DNA of 64,000 bases. It comes from JAAYXS01 sp964550375 (lineage in GTDB: Bacteria > Planctomycetota > Phycisphaerae > UBA1845 > Fen-1342). A model generated the notes under the pieces. That model saw only the letters and a list, made by a program, of their open reading frames with translations. It searched no databases and had not been told where the DNA came from. A program made the position numbers and the translations under genes. The stretch is taken from NCBI GenBank assembly GCA_964550375.1, contig CAZJYX010000002.1, forward strand, positions 173,552 to 237,551, read 5' to 3'. Positions 37,370-46,667 of this stretch are shown here, in pieces (position 1 is the first letter of the stretch; each line of letters begins with the position of its first letter).

Positions 37370-39313
37370 CTAGCGGCGTCCGCCGCGGGCACTGGGCCGC
37401 GCACCGTTGCCGCCCGGCGGGTTTATGGGACGACGCGACACGGGCAGGGCAATTTCCTGCCGGCCGGCCAGGTACGCGCCGGTCGCCGAGCGCGGTTCGG
37501 CAGCCAGGTCGGCCAGGCCGCCCTGCGCGACGACCTGCCCGCCCCGCACCCCGGGACCGGGACCGAAATCCACCAGCCGGTCCGCCGCCTCCATGGTGTC
37601 GCGGTCATGCTCGACGACGATGACCGTGTTGCCTATGTCGCGCAGGCGGCGGAGTGAATCCAACAGGCGGCGATTGTCACGCGGGTGCAGGCCGATGCTC
37701 GGTTCGTCCAGCACGTAAAGCACGCCCACCAGCCCGCAGCCGATTTGGCTCGCCAGACGGATACGCTGGGACTCGCCCCCTGAGAGCGTGGGTGCCGTCC
37801 GGCCCAATGTCAGGTACTCCAGTCCGACATCAACCAGGAACTGCAACCGCCCGCGAATCTCCTTCAGCGGCTCGGCCGCGATGAACGCCCGCACCTCGTC
37901 CAACTCCAGGTTGGCGAAGAACTCCAACGCCGCGCTGATCGGCAGCCGGCCGACCTCGTCAATGTTCAGCGCCCGTTGCGCGCCGGCGACCGGGCCGGTC
38001 AGCCGCACCGCGAGCGCCTGGGCGTTGAGCCGGGCGCCCTGACACCGCGGACAGACCGACGACCGCATGAATCGCTCGTAATAGCGGCGCAACAGCGCTG
38101 AACTGGTCTTCTTGTGGCGCGCGTGCAGTTCCGCGACCACGCCGGCAAAAGTGCCGCCGTGCTTCCATGTCCCGCGGCGCGCGCGCCATTCGAACGTGAT
38201 GTGTGCGTCGCCGGTGCCCCGCAGCAGGGCGGCCTGGGCCTCGGTCGGCAGGTCGCGCCAGGGTGTGCGCAGGTCGAAGCCAACATGCCGCGCCACGCCT
38301 TCGTAGATGTGCTGCTGCCATTTGCCCGGCCGGTGGCGCAGGGCCACCACGCACGGGGCCAGGAAGTCCAGGCTGGAGTCGGGGATGAGCAGGTCCGGAT
38401 CGAAATCGAAACGCGTGCCAAGTCCCTCACAGTGCTCACACATGCCCTGCGGACTGTTGAAGCTGAACATCTGCGGCGTGGGCGGTGCGAAGCCCAGGTT
38501 GCACGTGGTGCAGGAGTAGTCCGACGACAGTACGATGTCCGCTGCCGGCTGCAGTCCGCCGCGCGCCCCCCCGGATTCGGCCGGCGGGAGAACCGCGACA
38601 AGGGCGGTGCCGTGTCCGACGCTGAGGGCGACATCCAGGGCCTCGGCCAGTCGGGCCCGGCTGCCCGGTCGGTTGACCAGCCGGTCAATGACGACCTCAA
38701 TGTCATGACGCCGGTTGCGATCGAGCGCCGGCGCGGCCGTGAGCTCTATGAGCTCGCCATCCACCCGGGCCCGCACGAAGCCCTCCTGGAGCAACTCCGC
38801 GAACAGATCCTTGTACTCGCCCTTCTGGCCGCGCACCCGCGGCGCCAGCAGGAGGAAGCGCGTCTCCGGTTCCAGGGCCAGTATGCGCCCCAGCAGTTGT
38901 TCGCGCGTCTGCGCGCTGATCGGCCGGCCGCAGTTAGTGCAGTGGGCGCGGCCGCCCCGCGCCATCAGAACACGCAGGTAATCGTGTATCTGGGTGATCG
39001 TGCCGACCGTGCTGCGCGGGTTCCAGCCGCTGGTCTTCTGTTGAATCGCGATCGCCGGCGCCAGGCCGGTAATCTGGTCAACCTCCGGCTTGGGCAGTTG
39101 CCCCATGAACTGGCGCGCGTACGAACTGAGCGACTCGACGTAACGCCGCTGACCTTCGGCATACAACGTGTCAAAAGCCAGGCTGCTCTTGCCGCTGCCG
39201 GACACGCCCGTGAAGCAGATCAGTTGATTCCGGGGCAGCTCCAGGCAGATGTCCGCCAGGTTGTGAACCCGCGCCCCAACGATCCGGATGGACTGTGGCG
39301 TGCCGCTTGCCAT
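37370..39313 (-). CDS. UvrA-like ATPase containing only the first ABC module
   Basis: A 647-residue protein equal to the N-terminal two-thirds of UvrA. It starts SIRIVGARVHNLADI with Walker A GVSGSGKSS (~36-44), then SSYARQFMGQLPKPEVD, the zinc modules CTNCGRP and CTTCNLGF...GMCEHCEGLG, the insertion domain, CPRCQGARLN, signature LSGGESQRIRLASQIG, Walker B VLYVLDEPSIGLHPRDN and VVEHD. Full UvrA (~940 aa) then continues into a second ABC module; here the protein ends after ~30 basic residues. All visible motifs are intact, so it is not an obviously decayed gene. It may pair with another UvrA half or be a specialised paralogue. Start chosen at MASGTPQ. Confidence 0.85.
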   Translation of the reverse strand: MASGTPQSIRIVGARVHNLADICLELPRNQLICFTGVSGSGKSSLAFDTLYAEGQRRYVESLSSYARQFMGQLPKPEVDQITGLAPAIAIQQKTSGWNPRSTVGTITQIHDYLRVLMARGGRAHCTNCGRPISAQTREQLLGRILALEPETRFLLLAPRVRGQKGEYKDLFAELLQEGFVRARVDGELIELTAAPALDRNRRHDIEVVIDRLVNRPGSRARLAEALDVALSVGHGTALVAVLPPAESGGARGGLQPAADIVLSSDYSCTTCNLGFAPPTPQMFSFNSPQGMCEHCEGLGTRFDFDPDLLIPDSSLDFLAPCVVALRHRPGKWQQHIYEGVARHVGFDLRTPWRDLPTEAQAALLRGTGDAHITFEWRARRGTWKHGGTFAGVVAELHARHKKTSSALLRRYYERFMRSSVCPRCQGARLNAQALAVRLTGPVAGAQRALNIDEVGRLPISAALEFFANLELDEVRAFIAAEPLKEIRGRLQFLVDVGLEYLTLGRTAPTLSGGESQRIRLASQIGCGLVGVLYVLDEPSIGLHPRDNRRLLDSLRRLRDIGNTVIVVEHDRDTMEAADRLVDFGPGPGVRGGQVVAQGGLADLAAEPRSATGAYLAGRQEIALPVSRRPINPPGGNGARPSARGGRR

Positions 39314-39420
39314 GACGGCCAGTTCGCCCTCCGCCGGGCGCGCCTCGGCCCGCAAAGACTGCGACCGGCCGCGGGCCCCGGCGGGCTCGCGACCGGTCGC
39401 GTTCTCAAGGATCTCGGTCG

Positions 39421-40002
39421 TCAGGCAGTCACCTCGAAAATGGATTGTGTTTTGACTAGTGTCCGCTCCTGCGGAAAGGCGTGGAACGCATAAATGTGGA
39501 ACTCGGCGTCGCGCGCCTCGCAATCAACATACGAAAACGGCAGCAGGTCGCGATCAGCCCACTCGTCGTACGCCACGAATGATCCGCGGCGCGCGGCGTG
39601 CCGCAGCAGGTCGTTGTGCACGGACTTGTACAACGGCTCGTCCATGGTCTCGACCTGGCTGCTGATCAGGTGGCACCAGCCGTCCGGCAGGCGACGCTCC
39701 TGGTCGCGCTCGCCCTTGAGACGAAAACGCGAGATCACGCCGCGCGAAGGCAGCAGATCACTATCAACCCAGAGCAACTCGGTCAGCGTGCGCTGGCCGA
39801 GCGTCAGCGTGACCACATGACTCAGACCGACGATCCAGATGTCGGCGAGATAGCGGCCTTGCGCCACGCGGAAGTCGCGGTAATGACGGAACAACTCCGG
39901 ATGCAACGGGCGATCGTACAGAAACAGGTGCAGGTCGCTGGCCTGCACTATCCTGCCGCCCAGGTCCGTCCGATTGAGAGTGTCTTCAGGTGCCATCCTC
40001 AT
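39421..40002 (-). CDS. DUF2617-family protein
   Basis: A 193-residue protein of unknown function. The pattern IVGLSHVVTL, WCHLISSQVETM and the C-terminal FHAFPQERTLVKTQSIFEV matches the DUF2617 family known from actinobacteria, where the end reads HAYPQ...LV.T. No membrane segment or enzyme motif. It lies 107 bases upstream of the UvrA-like gene and 52 bases downstream of the DUF971 gene on the same strand. Confidence 0.65.
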   Translation of the reverse strand: MRMAPEDTLNRTDLGGRIVQASDLHLFLYDRPLHPELFRHYRDFRVAQGRYLADIWIVGLSHVVTLTLGQRTLTELLWVDSDLLPSRGVISRFRLKGERDQERRLPDGWCHLISSQVETMDEPLYKSVHNDLLRHAARRGSFVAYDEWADRDLLPFSYVDCEARDAEFHIYAFHAFPQERTLVKTQSIFEVTA

Positions 40003-40054
40003 TCCTACACAAACAGGCCAAAAGTACCATTTTACCTTGACTAGCGCGAAAACG

Positions 40055-40465
40055 CTACTTCTTATTCACTTTTCCTTCATCACGGCTGCACCCGTTCGCG
40101 CCGTTCCGGCCCCGCGCGCCTGCCGAATCCGCCAAGGCACGCAACAGCCCATAGTCGTAGATGCCCGCGCTGTGACCATCCAGCCACGACAGTTGCAGGC
40201 CGTAATGCCCAACCATCCGGACCTCGGCAGCGATGACCATGTTGAGTTCGGCGTCCGCTCCGGGAATGACCCGCAGCGGATTCGCCTGCTCCGTGGCCCG
40301 TGCTTGCCGGCATGCCGCACACGGACAGGCCTGCCGCAGCCGCGGGAGCGGACAAACGCTTTGCTTCCCGTCAGCCCACGTGATCCGCAACTCACGAGTG
40401 CGGTCCAATTCAATCGCGACCGGCCGTGTCGCCGAATCCATACTACTCATCCGTCCGAGCACCAT
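40055..40465 (-). CDS. DUF971 (GBBH-like N-terminal) domain protein
   Basis: A 136-residue protein. The domain runs from IELDRTRELRITWADGKQ through CPLPRLRQACPCAACR to YGLQLSWLDGHSAGIYDY, the DUF971 pattern found alone in bacteria and at the N-terminus of gamma-butyrobetaine hydroxylase. The domain is linked in other organisms to Fe-S proteins, but the function here is unknown. The ATG with AGGA 10 bases upstream was chosen over a GTG seven codons earlier. Confidence 0.8.
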   Translation of the reverse strand: MVLGRMSSMDSATRPVAIELDRTRELRITWADGKQSVCPLPRLRQACPCAACRQARATEQANPLRVIPGADAELNMVIAAEVRMVGHYGLQLSWLDGHSAGIYDYGLLRALADSAGARGRNGANGCSRDEGKVNKK

Positions 40466-40624
40466 GTTGCCTAATTCCTGCCACACGGTGCCTGGTTATC
40501 CGCACCGGCTCGTTCCGCCTGATTCCCCACACCTTTCGGAGCCCCAGGGCTCCAAGTGCCCATCCCGCCCTAATGCGCCCACATGATTATATCGCCTGGT
40601 GTCAACGTGCTGGCACCAAAACAC

Positions 40625-41704
40625 TTACGCCGGGTCGGCCGCGGTTGTTACACGGCCGGTCGCCGGCACGCGACGGCCACGGGTGCGGGCCGGTTTGCCC
40701 TCGCCGACCTCTCCCGACACAAACGCTGAACCGAGGTTCCGCAGCCGCGCGTAACGCCTCTTCAGCAGCGTGTCCACGCGAACCCGCTTCAGTTCGCGCA
40801 GCTTCTGCCCGATCCACGCCTCCAGGTTCTTGGCTGCCGCCGCGGGGTCGCGATGCGCCGCCCCGAGCGGCTCCTCAATGATGGCGTCAATAAGTTCCAA
40901 CTGCTTCAAATCGCTGGGCGTCAGCCGCAGCGCCTTGGCCGCTCGCGGTGCCTCTTCCCCGGACTTCCACAGGATTGCCGCACACCCCTCCGGGCTTATC
41001 ACCGAGAAATACGCATACTGCATCACGGCAACCTGATCCGCCACGCCGATACCCAGCGCCCCGCCGCTGCCGCCCTCGCCAATCACGACGGCGATGATGG
41101 GCGTGGGCAGGCGCGACATCTCCATCAGATTGACGGCGATTGCCTGGGCAATGCCGCGTTCCTCGGCTTCAACCCCCGGATAAGCGCCGGGCGTATCAAC
41201 CAGGCAAACCACGGGCACCCTGAACTTCGCGGCCAACTTCATTTTCTGCAATGCTTTACGGTACCCCTCCGGGTGGGCGCAACCGAAGTTGACCTCGATC
41301 TTCTCGCGCGTGTCGCGGCCCTTCTGATGTCCGATAAGCATGACGCGCTGGCGGGCGATGCGGGCGAAACCGCACACGATCGCCTTGTCATCGCCGTAAG
41401 CCCTGTCCCCATGCAGCTCGTAGAAGTCCTCGGTAATCAACCTGATGTAGTCGCGCAGCAGCGGCCGGCGCGGATGCCGCGACACGAGGACGTGCTCCCA
41501 GGGCGTAAGCTTGGCGTACGCCTCCTTCAGAGCAGTTTGGAGTTGTGCGCGAATTCCCTCGATAACTTCAGAGAAATCACGCCCCGATTCGGCCTGGGAA
41601 GCTTCCAGACGCCGAATCTCCTGCTCCATCTTGCCGATGCGTTTTTCGAAGTCGAGCAGGTGTGCACCCCCAGACCTGCTCGTCTCACCAGGCTGAGCAC
41701 TCAT
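40625..41704 (-). CDS. accA: Acetyl-CoA carboxylase carboxyltransferase subunit alpha
   Basis: A 359-residue AccA, half of the carboxyltransferase that makes malonyl-CoA for fatty acid synthesis. The N-terminal coiled coil (LDFEKRIGKMEQEIRRLEA) and the crotonase-like core (HGDRAYGDDKAIVCGFARI, GCAHPEGYRKALQKMKLA, VDTPGAYPGVEAEERG, GEGGSGGALGIGVAD, YFSVISPEGCAAILW) are intact. The last ~40 residues form an extra basic tail. The start is the ATG at 41704. A possible minus-strand promoter, TTGCAT-N17-TAACGA, lies in the gap to tyrA. Confidence 0.96.
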   Translation of the reverse strand: MSAQPGETSRSGGAHLLDFEKRIGKMEQEIRRLEASQAESGRDFSEVIEGIRAQLQTALKEAYAKLTPWEHVLVSRHPRRPLLRDYIRLITEDFYELHGDRAYGDDKAIVCGFARIARQRVMLIGHQKGRDTREKIEVNFGCAHPEGYRKALQKMKLAAKFRVPVVCLVDTPGAYPGVEAEERGIAQAIAVNLMEMSRLPTPIIAVVIGEGGSGGALGIGVADQVAVMQYAYFSVISPEGCAAILWKSGEEAPRAAKALRLTPSDLKQLELIDAIIEEPLGAAHRDPAAAAKNLEAWIGQKLRELKRVRVDTLLKRRYARLRNLGSAFVSGEVGEGKPARTRGRRVPATGRVTTAADPA

Positions 41705-41822
41705 ATTCACTCGAATGTCTGAACCGCGCCAATGCCGCGCCGCAGCGCGTCCACACCTCTGTTTGCAGGGGATTCGTTAATCGATTGGAGCGCAAAATGC
41801 AAGCTTATTCCTGAGAATCGCA

Positions 41823-42764
41823 GTGCGGCAAGACGGATTACCGTCAGCCGTCAGTGCGAACACTTGGTGTAAGATTCTGTCAAAACAAGATTTACATTCC
41901 GTATGCATCGTCGGCCCCGGCATGATAGGCGGGTCCCTGGGTCTGGCCCTGCAGGCCGCGGGCTTCCACGGCCAGATTATAGCGCTCGCACGCGACCCAA
42001 GTGATGTCGAGGCCGCGGTCGAGACCGGAGCCGTGCACTCCGGGGTCACGCGGGTGGACGACCTGCCTGCTGACACGCAGCTCTATTGCCTCTGCACGCC
42101 CCTTTGCGCTATGACCGGCGTGCTTCGGCAACTCGCCCCGCGCCTGGGCGACCAGAGCGTCGTCGTGACGGATGTCGGCAGCGTCAAGTCCCCGGTGGTC
42201 GACGCCGCCGGCAGCATCATGCCGCACCCGTGCAACTTCGTCGGTGGACACCCCATGACGGGCCTGCGGCAGCGGGGCGTGAGCTTCGCCCGGGCCGACC
42301 TGTTCCACGGGGCCACCGTGGTGCTGACTCCGCTGTCCGCCACGCGACCCGCAGCGGTAGAGCTCGTCCGCTCGGTCTGGGAGCGGGTGGGCGCGCATGT
42401 TAAGGACATGTCCCCAGAAGGGCATGATGCGACCGTGGCGCGGGTCAGTCACCTGCCGCACGCTGTCGCCGCCCTGCTGCTCTTGCTGGCCGAACGCGAA
42501 GGCGGCTTGCAGGTCGCGGCCCCGGGGCTGCTGGACGTGACGCGCGTGGCGGCCCGTGATGCGGAGCTGTGGCACGATATCCTGATCTCCAATCGCGACC
42601 ACATGCGTGCCGCCATCGCGCTGCTGATCGAGGACCTGACGCACCTCGACACCTGGCTCGAACGGCATGAGCACGGCAACATCGAGCACTTGTTGGCCCG
42701 CGCCGCCCAGATCCGCAGCGCCTGGGTAGCCGAGAAATTCCAGCACCCGGACTGGATAGACTAA
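41823..42764 (+). CDS. tyrA: Prephenate/arogenate dehydrogenase
   Basis: A ~313-residue enzyme of tyrosine synthesis. The Rossmann motif is VCIVGPGMIGGSLGLAL; VVVTDVGSVKSPVVDA, FVGGHPMTGLRQRGVSFA and HDATVARVSHLPHAVAALL are the conserved catalytic-region motifs. The start is uncertain: the only usual codon upstream of the Rossmann fold is GTG at 41823, giving a 26-residue leader. It lies 30 bases upstream of purL, so the two are co-transcribed. Confidence 0.9.
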   Translation: MRQDGLPSAVSANTWCKILSKQDLHSVCIVGPGMIGGSLGLALQAAGFHGQIIALARDPSDVEAAVETGAVHSGVTRVDDLPADTQLYCLCTPLCAMTGVLRQLAPRLGDQSVVVTDVGSVKSPVVDAAGSIMPHPCNFVGGHPMTGLRQRGVSFARADLFHGATVVLTPLSATRPAAVELVRSVWERVGAHVKDMSPEGHDATVARVSHLPHAVAALLLLLAEREGGLQVAAPGLLDVTRVAARDAELWHDILISNRDHMRAAIALLIEDLTHLDTWLERHEHGNIEHLLARAAQIRSAWVAEKFQHPDWID

Positions 42765-42794
42765 CGGACCTGTCCAGGCGAGAATCCCTCCATT

Positions 42795-45767
42795 ATGCCA
42801 GTCTTCGGCGTTGAGATCAGGCCGGTCGCCAAAGGCGGCCGGACCGTGTGCGACGCGGCCTTGTGCGCGCAGTTGCGCGAGGCCGGTTTGGAGCACTTCA
42901 CGACAGCCCACGTCGTGCGGCTGTTCTTCCTGGAAGGTGAGCTTGGGCGGGCAAACGCCGAGCGGGTGGCTGCCGAGCTGCTGTGTGATCCGGTGGTGGA
43001 GTCGTGGCAGGTTCACGACCCGACGCACGTGCACCAGGCCGCGCCGGACACGTGCGAGGTCGAGGTGCATGGCCGCCCCGGCGTCATGGACCCCGTGGCG
43101 CAGAGCACGTTGGCCGAGCTGCATGCCCAGGGCGTCGCCGTGGAGACTGTCCGCACGGCCCGGCGCTACGTCGTGACCGGTTGCGGCAGCGCGACGGCTC
43201 TGCTGGAGAGCGTGCGCCGGGCCCTGGCCAACGACTGCATCGAGGAAGTCGTGCCGGGCACGGCCGGCGTGCGGCCGGCGCCCCAGCCGCCGATCTTCCG
43301 CTTCTCCCTGCGGCACGTTCCGATCCGTGACCTGGACGACGTTGGTCTGGACGAGCTGTCGCGCACGGGGCACCTGTTCCTATCAACGGCCGAGATGCGG
43401 ACGTTGCAGGCCCACTACCAGGCACTGGGACGTGAGCCGACCGACCTCGAACTCGAGACGCTCGCGCAGACCTGGTCGGAACACTGCGTACACAAGACGC
43501 TCAAGAGCCGCATTGACTACCGCGGGGCGCCCTTCGGCGACGGTGCCCGGGGCGACACTTGCGAACGGCACTACGGGAACCTGCTGCGCGACACGATCGC
43601 GCGCGCGACCGATGAGCTGATTGCCGCCGGCCGGGGTCCGCGCTGCCTCTCGGTCTTCAAGGACAACGCCGGCATCATCGCCTTCGACGACGAGTTCGGC
43701 ATCGCCTTCAAGGTCGAGACGCACAATCATCCTTCGGCCATCGAGCCGTACGGCGGCGCCGCAACCGGGGTGGGCGGCTGCATTCGTGATGTCATCGGCT
43801 GCGGCCTGGGGGCTAAGCCCATTGCCAGCACCGACGTTTTCTGCGTCGCGCCCGGCGACTGGCGGCGTGAACATCTGCCCAAGGGCGTGCTGCATCCGCG
43901 GCGCATCCTGCGGGGCATCGCCCTGGGCGTCTCCGACTATGGCAACCGCATGGGTATCCCGACGGTCAACGGCGCGGTCGTCTTTGACCCACGTTATCTG
44001 GGCAACCCGTTGGTCTACTGCGGCTGCGTCGGCCTGATCCCGCGCGACAAGGTCGAGAAGGCCGCCCAGCCGGGCGACCTGGTTGTGCTGATCGGCGGCC
44101 AGACCGGGCGCGACGGCATTCACGGCGCGACGTTCTCATCCGCCGAGTTGACCGACACGCACGCCGACGAGTTCTCCCACGCCGTCCAGATCGGCAACGC
44201 CATTACCGAGAAGCGCTTCCTCGACGCGGTGCTGCGCGCCCGGGACGAGCGCGGCGGCTGCCTGTACAGCGCCATTACAGACTGCGGAGCGGGCGGGCTG
44301 AGTAGCGCCGTCGGCGAGATGGCCCAGCACGTCGGGGCGACGGTCGATCTTGAGAAGGTCCCGCTGAAGTACGCCGGCCTGCGCTACGACGAAATCTGGA
44401 TCAGCGAGGCTCAGGAGCGGATGGTCCTAGCCGTTCCGCCGGCCAACCTCGAGCGATTCCTCCAGATCATGTGCGCCGACGAGGTCGAGGCGACGGTAAT
44501 CGGCGTCTTCGGCACCGGAGTGGACGGATCGCCTGGCGCTTCCGGTCGGCCGCGCCTCGTCGTTCGCTTCGAAGGCCACGTCGTCGGCGACCTCGACATG
44601 GACTTCCTGCACGACGGCCTGCCGCAGCGGGCGCACACCGTGGAATGGTGGCCGACCCAGTCGGCTGCTGCTCCGGCCACAGACCGCACTGGCGCCGATG
44701 TGCTCGCGGACCTGCGGGCCCACCTGTCCAGGCCGGACGTCGCCGCCAAGGAATGGATCATTCGGCAGTATGATCACGAGGTCCAGGGCGGCAGCGGCGT
44801 CAAGCCGCTGGTCGGACCCGGTCAGGGCCCGGCCGACGCCGCGGTGCTGCGTCCCGTGCTCTCGTCGCAGCGTGGCATTGCGCTCGGTTGCGGCCTGGCG
44901 CCACACCTGGGCGACGTGGATCCCTACTGGATGGCCGCGGCCGCGATCGACGAGGCGGTTCGCAACGTCGTCGCCGTGGGCGGCGATCCGCGGCAGACGG
45001 CCGTGCTGGATAACTTCTGCTGGGGCCGCGCTGATGATCCGCGGCAGCTCGGCGCGCTCGTGCGCGCCTGCCAGGCTTGTTATGACGTCGCGCTGGCTTT
45101 CGGCGTGCCGTTCATCTCAGGCAAGGATTCGCTGAACAACGAGTTCGCCCTGGATGCTTCTGACGTCGAGCCGCTGCTGGCCGAGTTGCGGCGTTATGCC
45201 GTCGGCGACGGCGTGGACGCGCAGCGTTTGCGCCGCATCCTGCCGGGGATCGAAGCGCGCCTGCGCGCGACGCGGCGGCTCAGCATCCCCGGCACGCTGC
45301 TTATCAGTGCGGTTAGCATCGTGCCCGACGTGCGTCGCTGCGTGACGCCGGACCTTAAGCAGCCGGGCCGGCCGCTGTTGCGCGTCGGCGGTTGGGCTCA
45401 GATCGGCTTCCCGTTGGCCGAGGCCGCGCAGGTGCATGCCGCCGTCGCGGACGCCATTCAGCAAGGGCTCGTCGCCGCCTGTCATGATGTCGGCGACGGC
45501 GGCTGGCTGGTGGCGCTGGCGGAAATGGCGATTGCGGCCGGCCGCGGGGCGAGCGTAGAGTTGCCGGATGAGCGCGACCTGCCGCCCTTCGGCGAAACGT
45601 GTGGGGCCTACGTCGTCGAGGTGCGCGACCCGGCCGGTCTGGAGCGTCTGTTGCGCGGGCGCGGCGTTGCGGCGGTCGCCGTCGGGCACGTCGCGGAGGA
45701 TGGCTGGTTCAGCGTGGGTGCTCAGCGGGTGGCGGTAGCGGATCTTCGCGCGGCTTGGGCGGCGTAG
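42795..45767 (+). CDS. purL: Phosphoribosylformylglycinamidine synthase with N-terminal PurS-like region
   Basis: A 990-residue purine enzyme (FGAR to FGAM), much longer than the ~740-residue small PurL. Residues ~1-75 (MPVFGVEIRPVAKGGRTVCD...) and ~82-160 (CEVEVHGRPGVMDPVAQSTL...) both follow the PurS pattern, so two PurS units appear fused to PurL. The catalytic core has DLELETLAQTWSEHCVHKT, VETHNHPSAIEPYGGAATGV, GGQTGRDGIHGATFSSAELT, DCGAGGLSSAVGEMA and ISGKDSLNNEF. A separate PurQ glutaminase must supply ammonia; none is in the window. The last ~60 bases overlap a small minus-strand gene. Confidence 0.94.
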   Translation: MPVFGVEIRPVAKGGRTVCDAALCAQLREAGLEHFTTAHVVRLFFLEGELGRANAERVAAELLCDPVVESWQVHDPTHVHQAAPDTCEVEVHGRPGVMDPVAQSTLAELHAQGVAVETVRTARRYVVTGCGSATALLESVRRALANDCIEEVVPGTAGVRPAPQPPIFRFSLRHVPIRDLDDVGLDELSRTGHLFLSTAEMRTLQAHYQALGREPTDLELETLAQTWSEHCVHKTLKSRIDYRGAPFGDGARGDTCERHYGNLLRDTIARATDELIAAGRGPRCLSVFKDNAGIIAFDDEFGIAFKVETHNHPSAIEPYGGAATGVGGCIRDVIGCGLGAKPIASTDVFCVAPGDWRREHLPKGVLHPRRILRGIALGVSDYGNRMGIPTVNGAVVFDPRYLGNPLVYCGCVGLIPRDKVEKAAQPGDLVVLIGGQTGRDGIHGATFSSAELTDTHADEFSHAVQIGNAITEKRFLDAVLRARDERGGCLYSAITDCGAGGLSSAVGEMAQHVGATVDLEKVPLKYAGLRYDEIWISEAQERMVLAVPPANLERFLQIMCADEVEATVIGVFGTGVDGSPGASGRPRLVVRFEGHVVGDLDMDFLHDGLPQRAHTVEWWPTQSAAAPATDRTGADVLADLRAHLSRPDVAAKEWIIRQYDHEVQGGSGVKPLVGPGQGPADAAVLRPVLSSQRGIALGCGLAPHLGDVDPYWMAAAAIDEAVRNVVAVGGDPRQTAVLDNFCWGRADDPRQLGALVRACQACYDVALAFGVPFISGKDSLNNEFALDASDVEPLLAELRRYAVGDGVDAQRLRRILPGIEARLRATRRLSIPGTLLISAVSIVPDVRRCVTPDLKQPGRPLLRVGGWAQIGFPLAEAAQVHAAVADAIQQGLVAACHDVGDGGWLVALAEMAIAAGRGASVELPDERDLPPFGETCGAYVVEVRDPAGLERLLRGRGVAAVAVGHVAEDGWFSVGAQRVAVADLRAAWAA

Positions 45768-45912
45768 GCTGGACGGGCCGTGCCACCGGCGGCCGGCGCC
45801 GGCGCAGGTCGCGCCATTCCTGGTCAATCCAGTACAGCACAGCGCCGCCAATGAGCAGCGTAATGACCGCGCCGGCACCGGCGGCAACGTAATCGATCAG
45901 CGTCATGGTCAC
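45709..45912 (-). CDS. Small single-pass membrane protein (67 aa)
   Basis: One hydrophobic segment (DYVAAGAGAVITLLIGGAVL) is followed by a basic, Pro-rich tail (WRDLRRRRPPVARPVQPTPP). GTG start with AGGAG 8 bases upstream; an ATG two codons later is also possible. Its 3' end overlaps purL by 59 bases on the opposite strand. Function unknown. Confidence 0.55.
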   Translation of the reverse strand: MTMTLIDYVAAGAGAVITLLIGGAVLYWIDQEWRDLRRRRPPVARPVQPTPPKPREDPLPPPAEHPR

Positions 45913-46024
45913 GGCTGTTGCTCCTGGGCAGGAACGCCGGACTTTCTCCGCCACTGCGACGATTATAGAATACGAGCCCAGATACGAAACCGGCCTGGCA
46001 GCCGGCATCCGAGGATCCGCATCA

Positions 46025-46585
46025 GTGGTCGATACGCCCGCCAGCCGTGAGCTACCCCGCCCCGCCGACCGGGTCGCCCTGCGCACCATGGCACAGCGCC
46101 GTCGGCGCGTATGGCGTAACATTATACTGATGGTGGTGACGAGCGGCTTGGTAGTCTTGCTGTCGGTCATAGGCCGGGATGAGCAGTCGTTGCGCGGCCC
46201 GATTCAGGATTCGTATGAGGAGCTGGAGTACGTCCGCGCCGAGCTTCAGGCCGCGTTCGACCGCGGCGGATTGGCGCCGCCGCGCTTGCCGCTGCCGCCG
46301 CGCGGCGAGTTGCCACCGGACGCCTCGCCCGCCCAGCGCGAACGGTTCGAGGAGGAACAGCTCGATCGGCTGCTGCGCTACACCTATAACCAGGCGCACC
46401 GCTGGCAGGGCCAGCCGGAGCGCCCCGCGTTCGTGTGTTACAACCAGGGGCCGCTGGATCTCTTCCTGCGGGAAGATCGGCGGCATCTGATTCTCTTCGA
46501 CGGCACGCAGTACACGCTGCACACCCTCACCGAGAGCGCCTTTCGGCAGCAGGCCGAGGCGCTTGGTGTCGAGTTGCCTAAGTGA
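46025..46585 (+). CDS. Membrane-anchored protein of unknown function
   Basis: A ~186-residue protein with one transmembrane segment (NIILMVVTSGLVVLLSVIG) after a basic stretch (MAQRRRRVWR), then ~130 residues outside the membrane that include a Pro-rich linker and RPAFVCYNQGPLDLFL. No family recognised. The start is uncertain: GTG at 46025 has GAGGA upstream, while the ATG at 46088 would begin directly before the membrane segment. Divergent from the small membrane protein. Confidence 0.6.
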   Translation: MVDTPASRELPRPADRVALRTMAQRRRRVWRNIILMVVTSGLVVLLSVIGRDEQSLRGPIQDSYEELEYVRAELQAAFDRGGLAPPRLPLPPRGELPPDASPAQRERFEEEQLDRLLRYTYNQAHRWQGQPERPAFVCYNQGPLDLFLREDRRHLILFDGTQYTLHTLTESAFRQQAEALGVELPK

Positions 46586-46667
46586 TCGGGCCGCTCGCGC
46601 CGACTAACGCCCGCCTTCGTCGGCGGCGGCCGCAACCGTGACCCGGGAGCGTATCGGCCAGGGCCAG

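Noticed and set aside
38114..39493. 459-codon plus-strand ORF opposite the UvrA-like gene
   Set aside because: Antisense shadow typical of GC-rich genes; the UvrA motifs are on the minus strand.
40570..40625. TTGACA and TATAAT-like boxes upstream of the DUF971 gene (minus strand)
   Set aside because: The spacing is only 8 bases, far from the 16-18 needed for a sigma-70 promoter.
41892..43373. 493-codon minus-strand ORF spanning tyrA and purL
   Set aside because: It crosses two well-supported plus-strand genes and has no recognisable motif.
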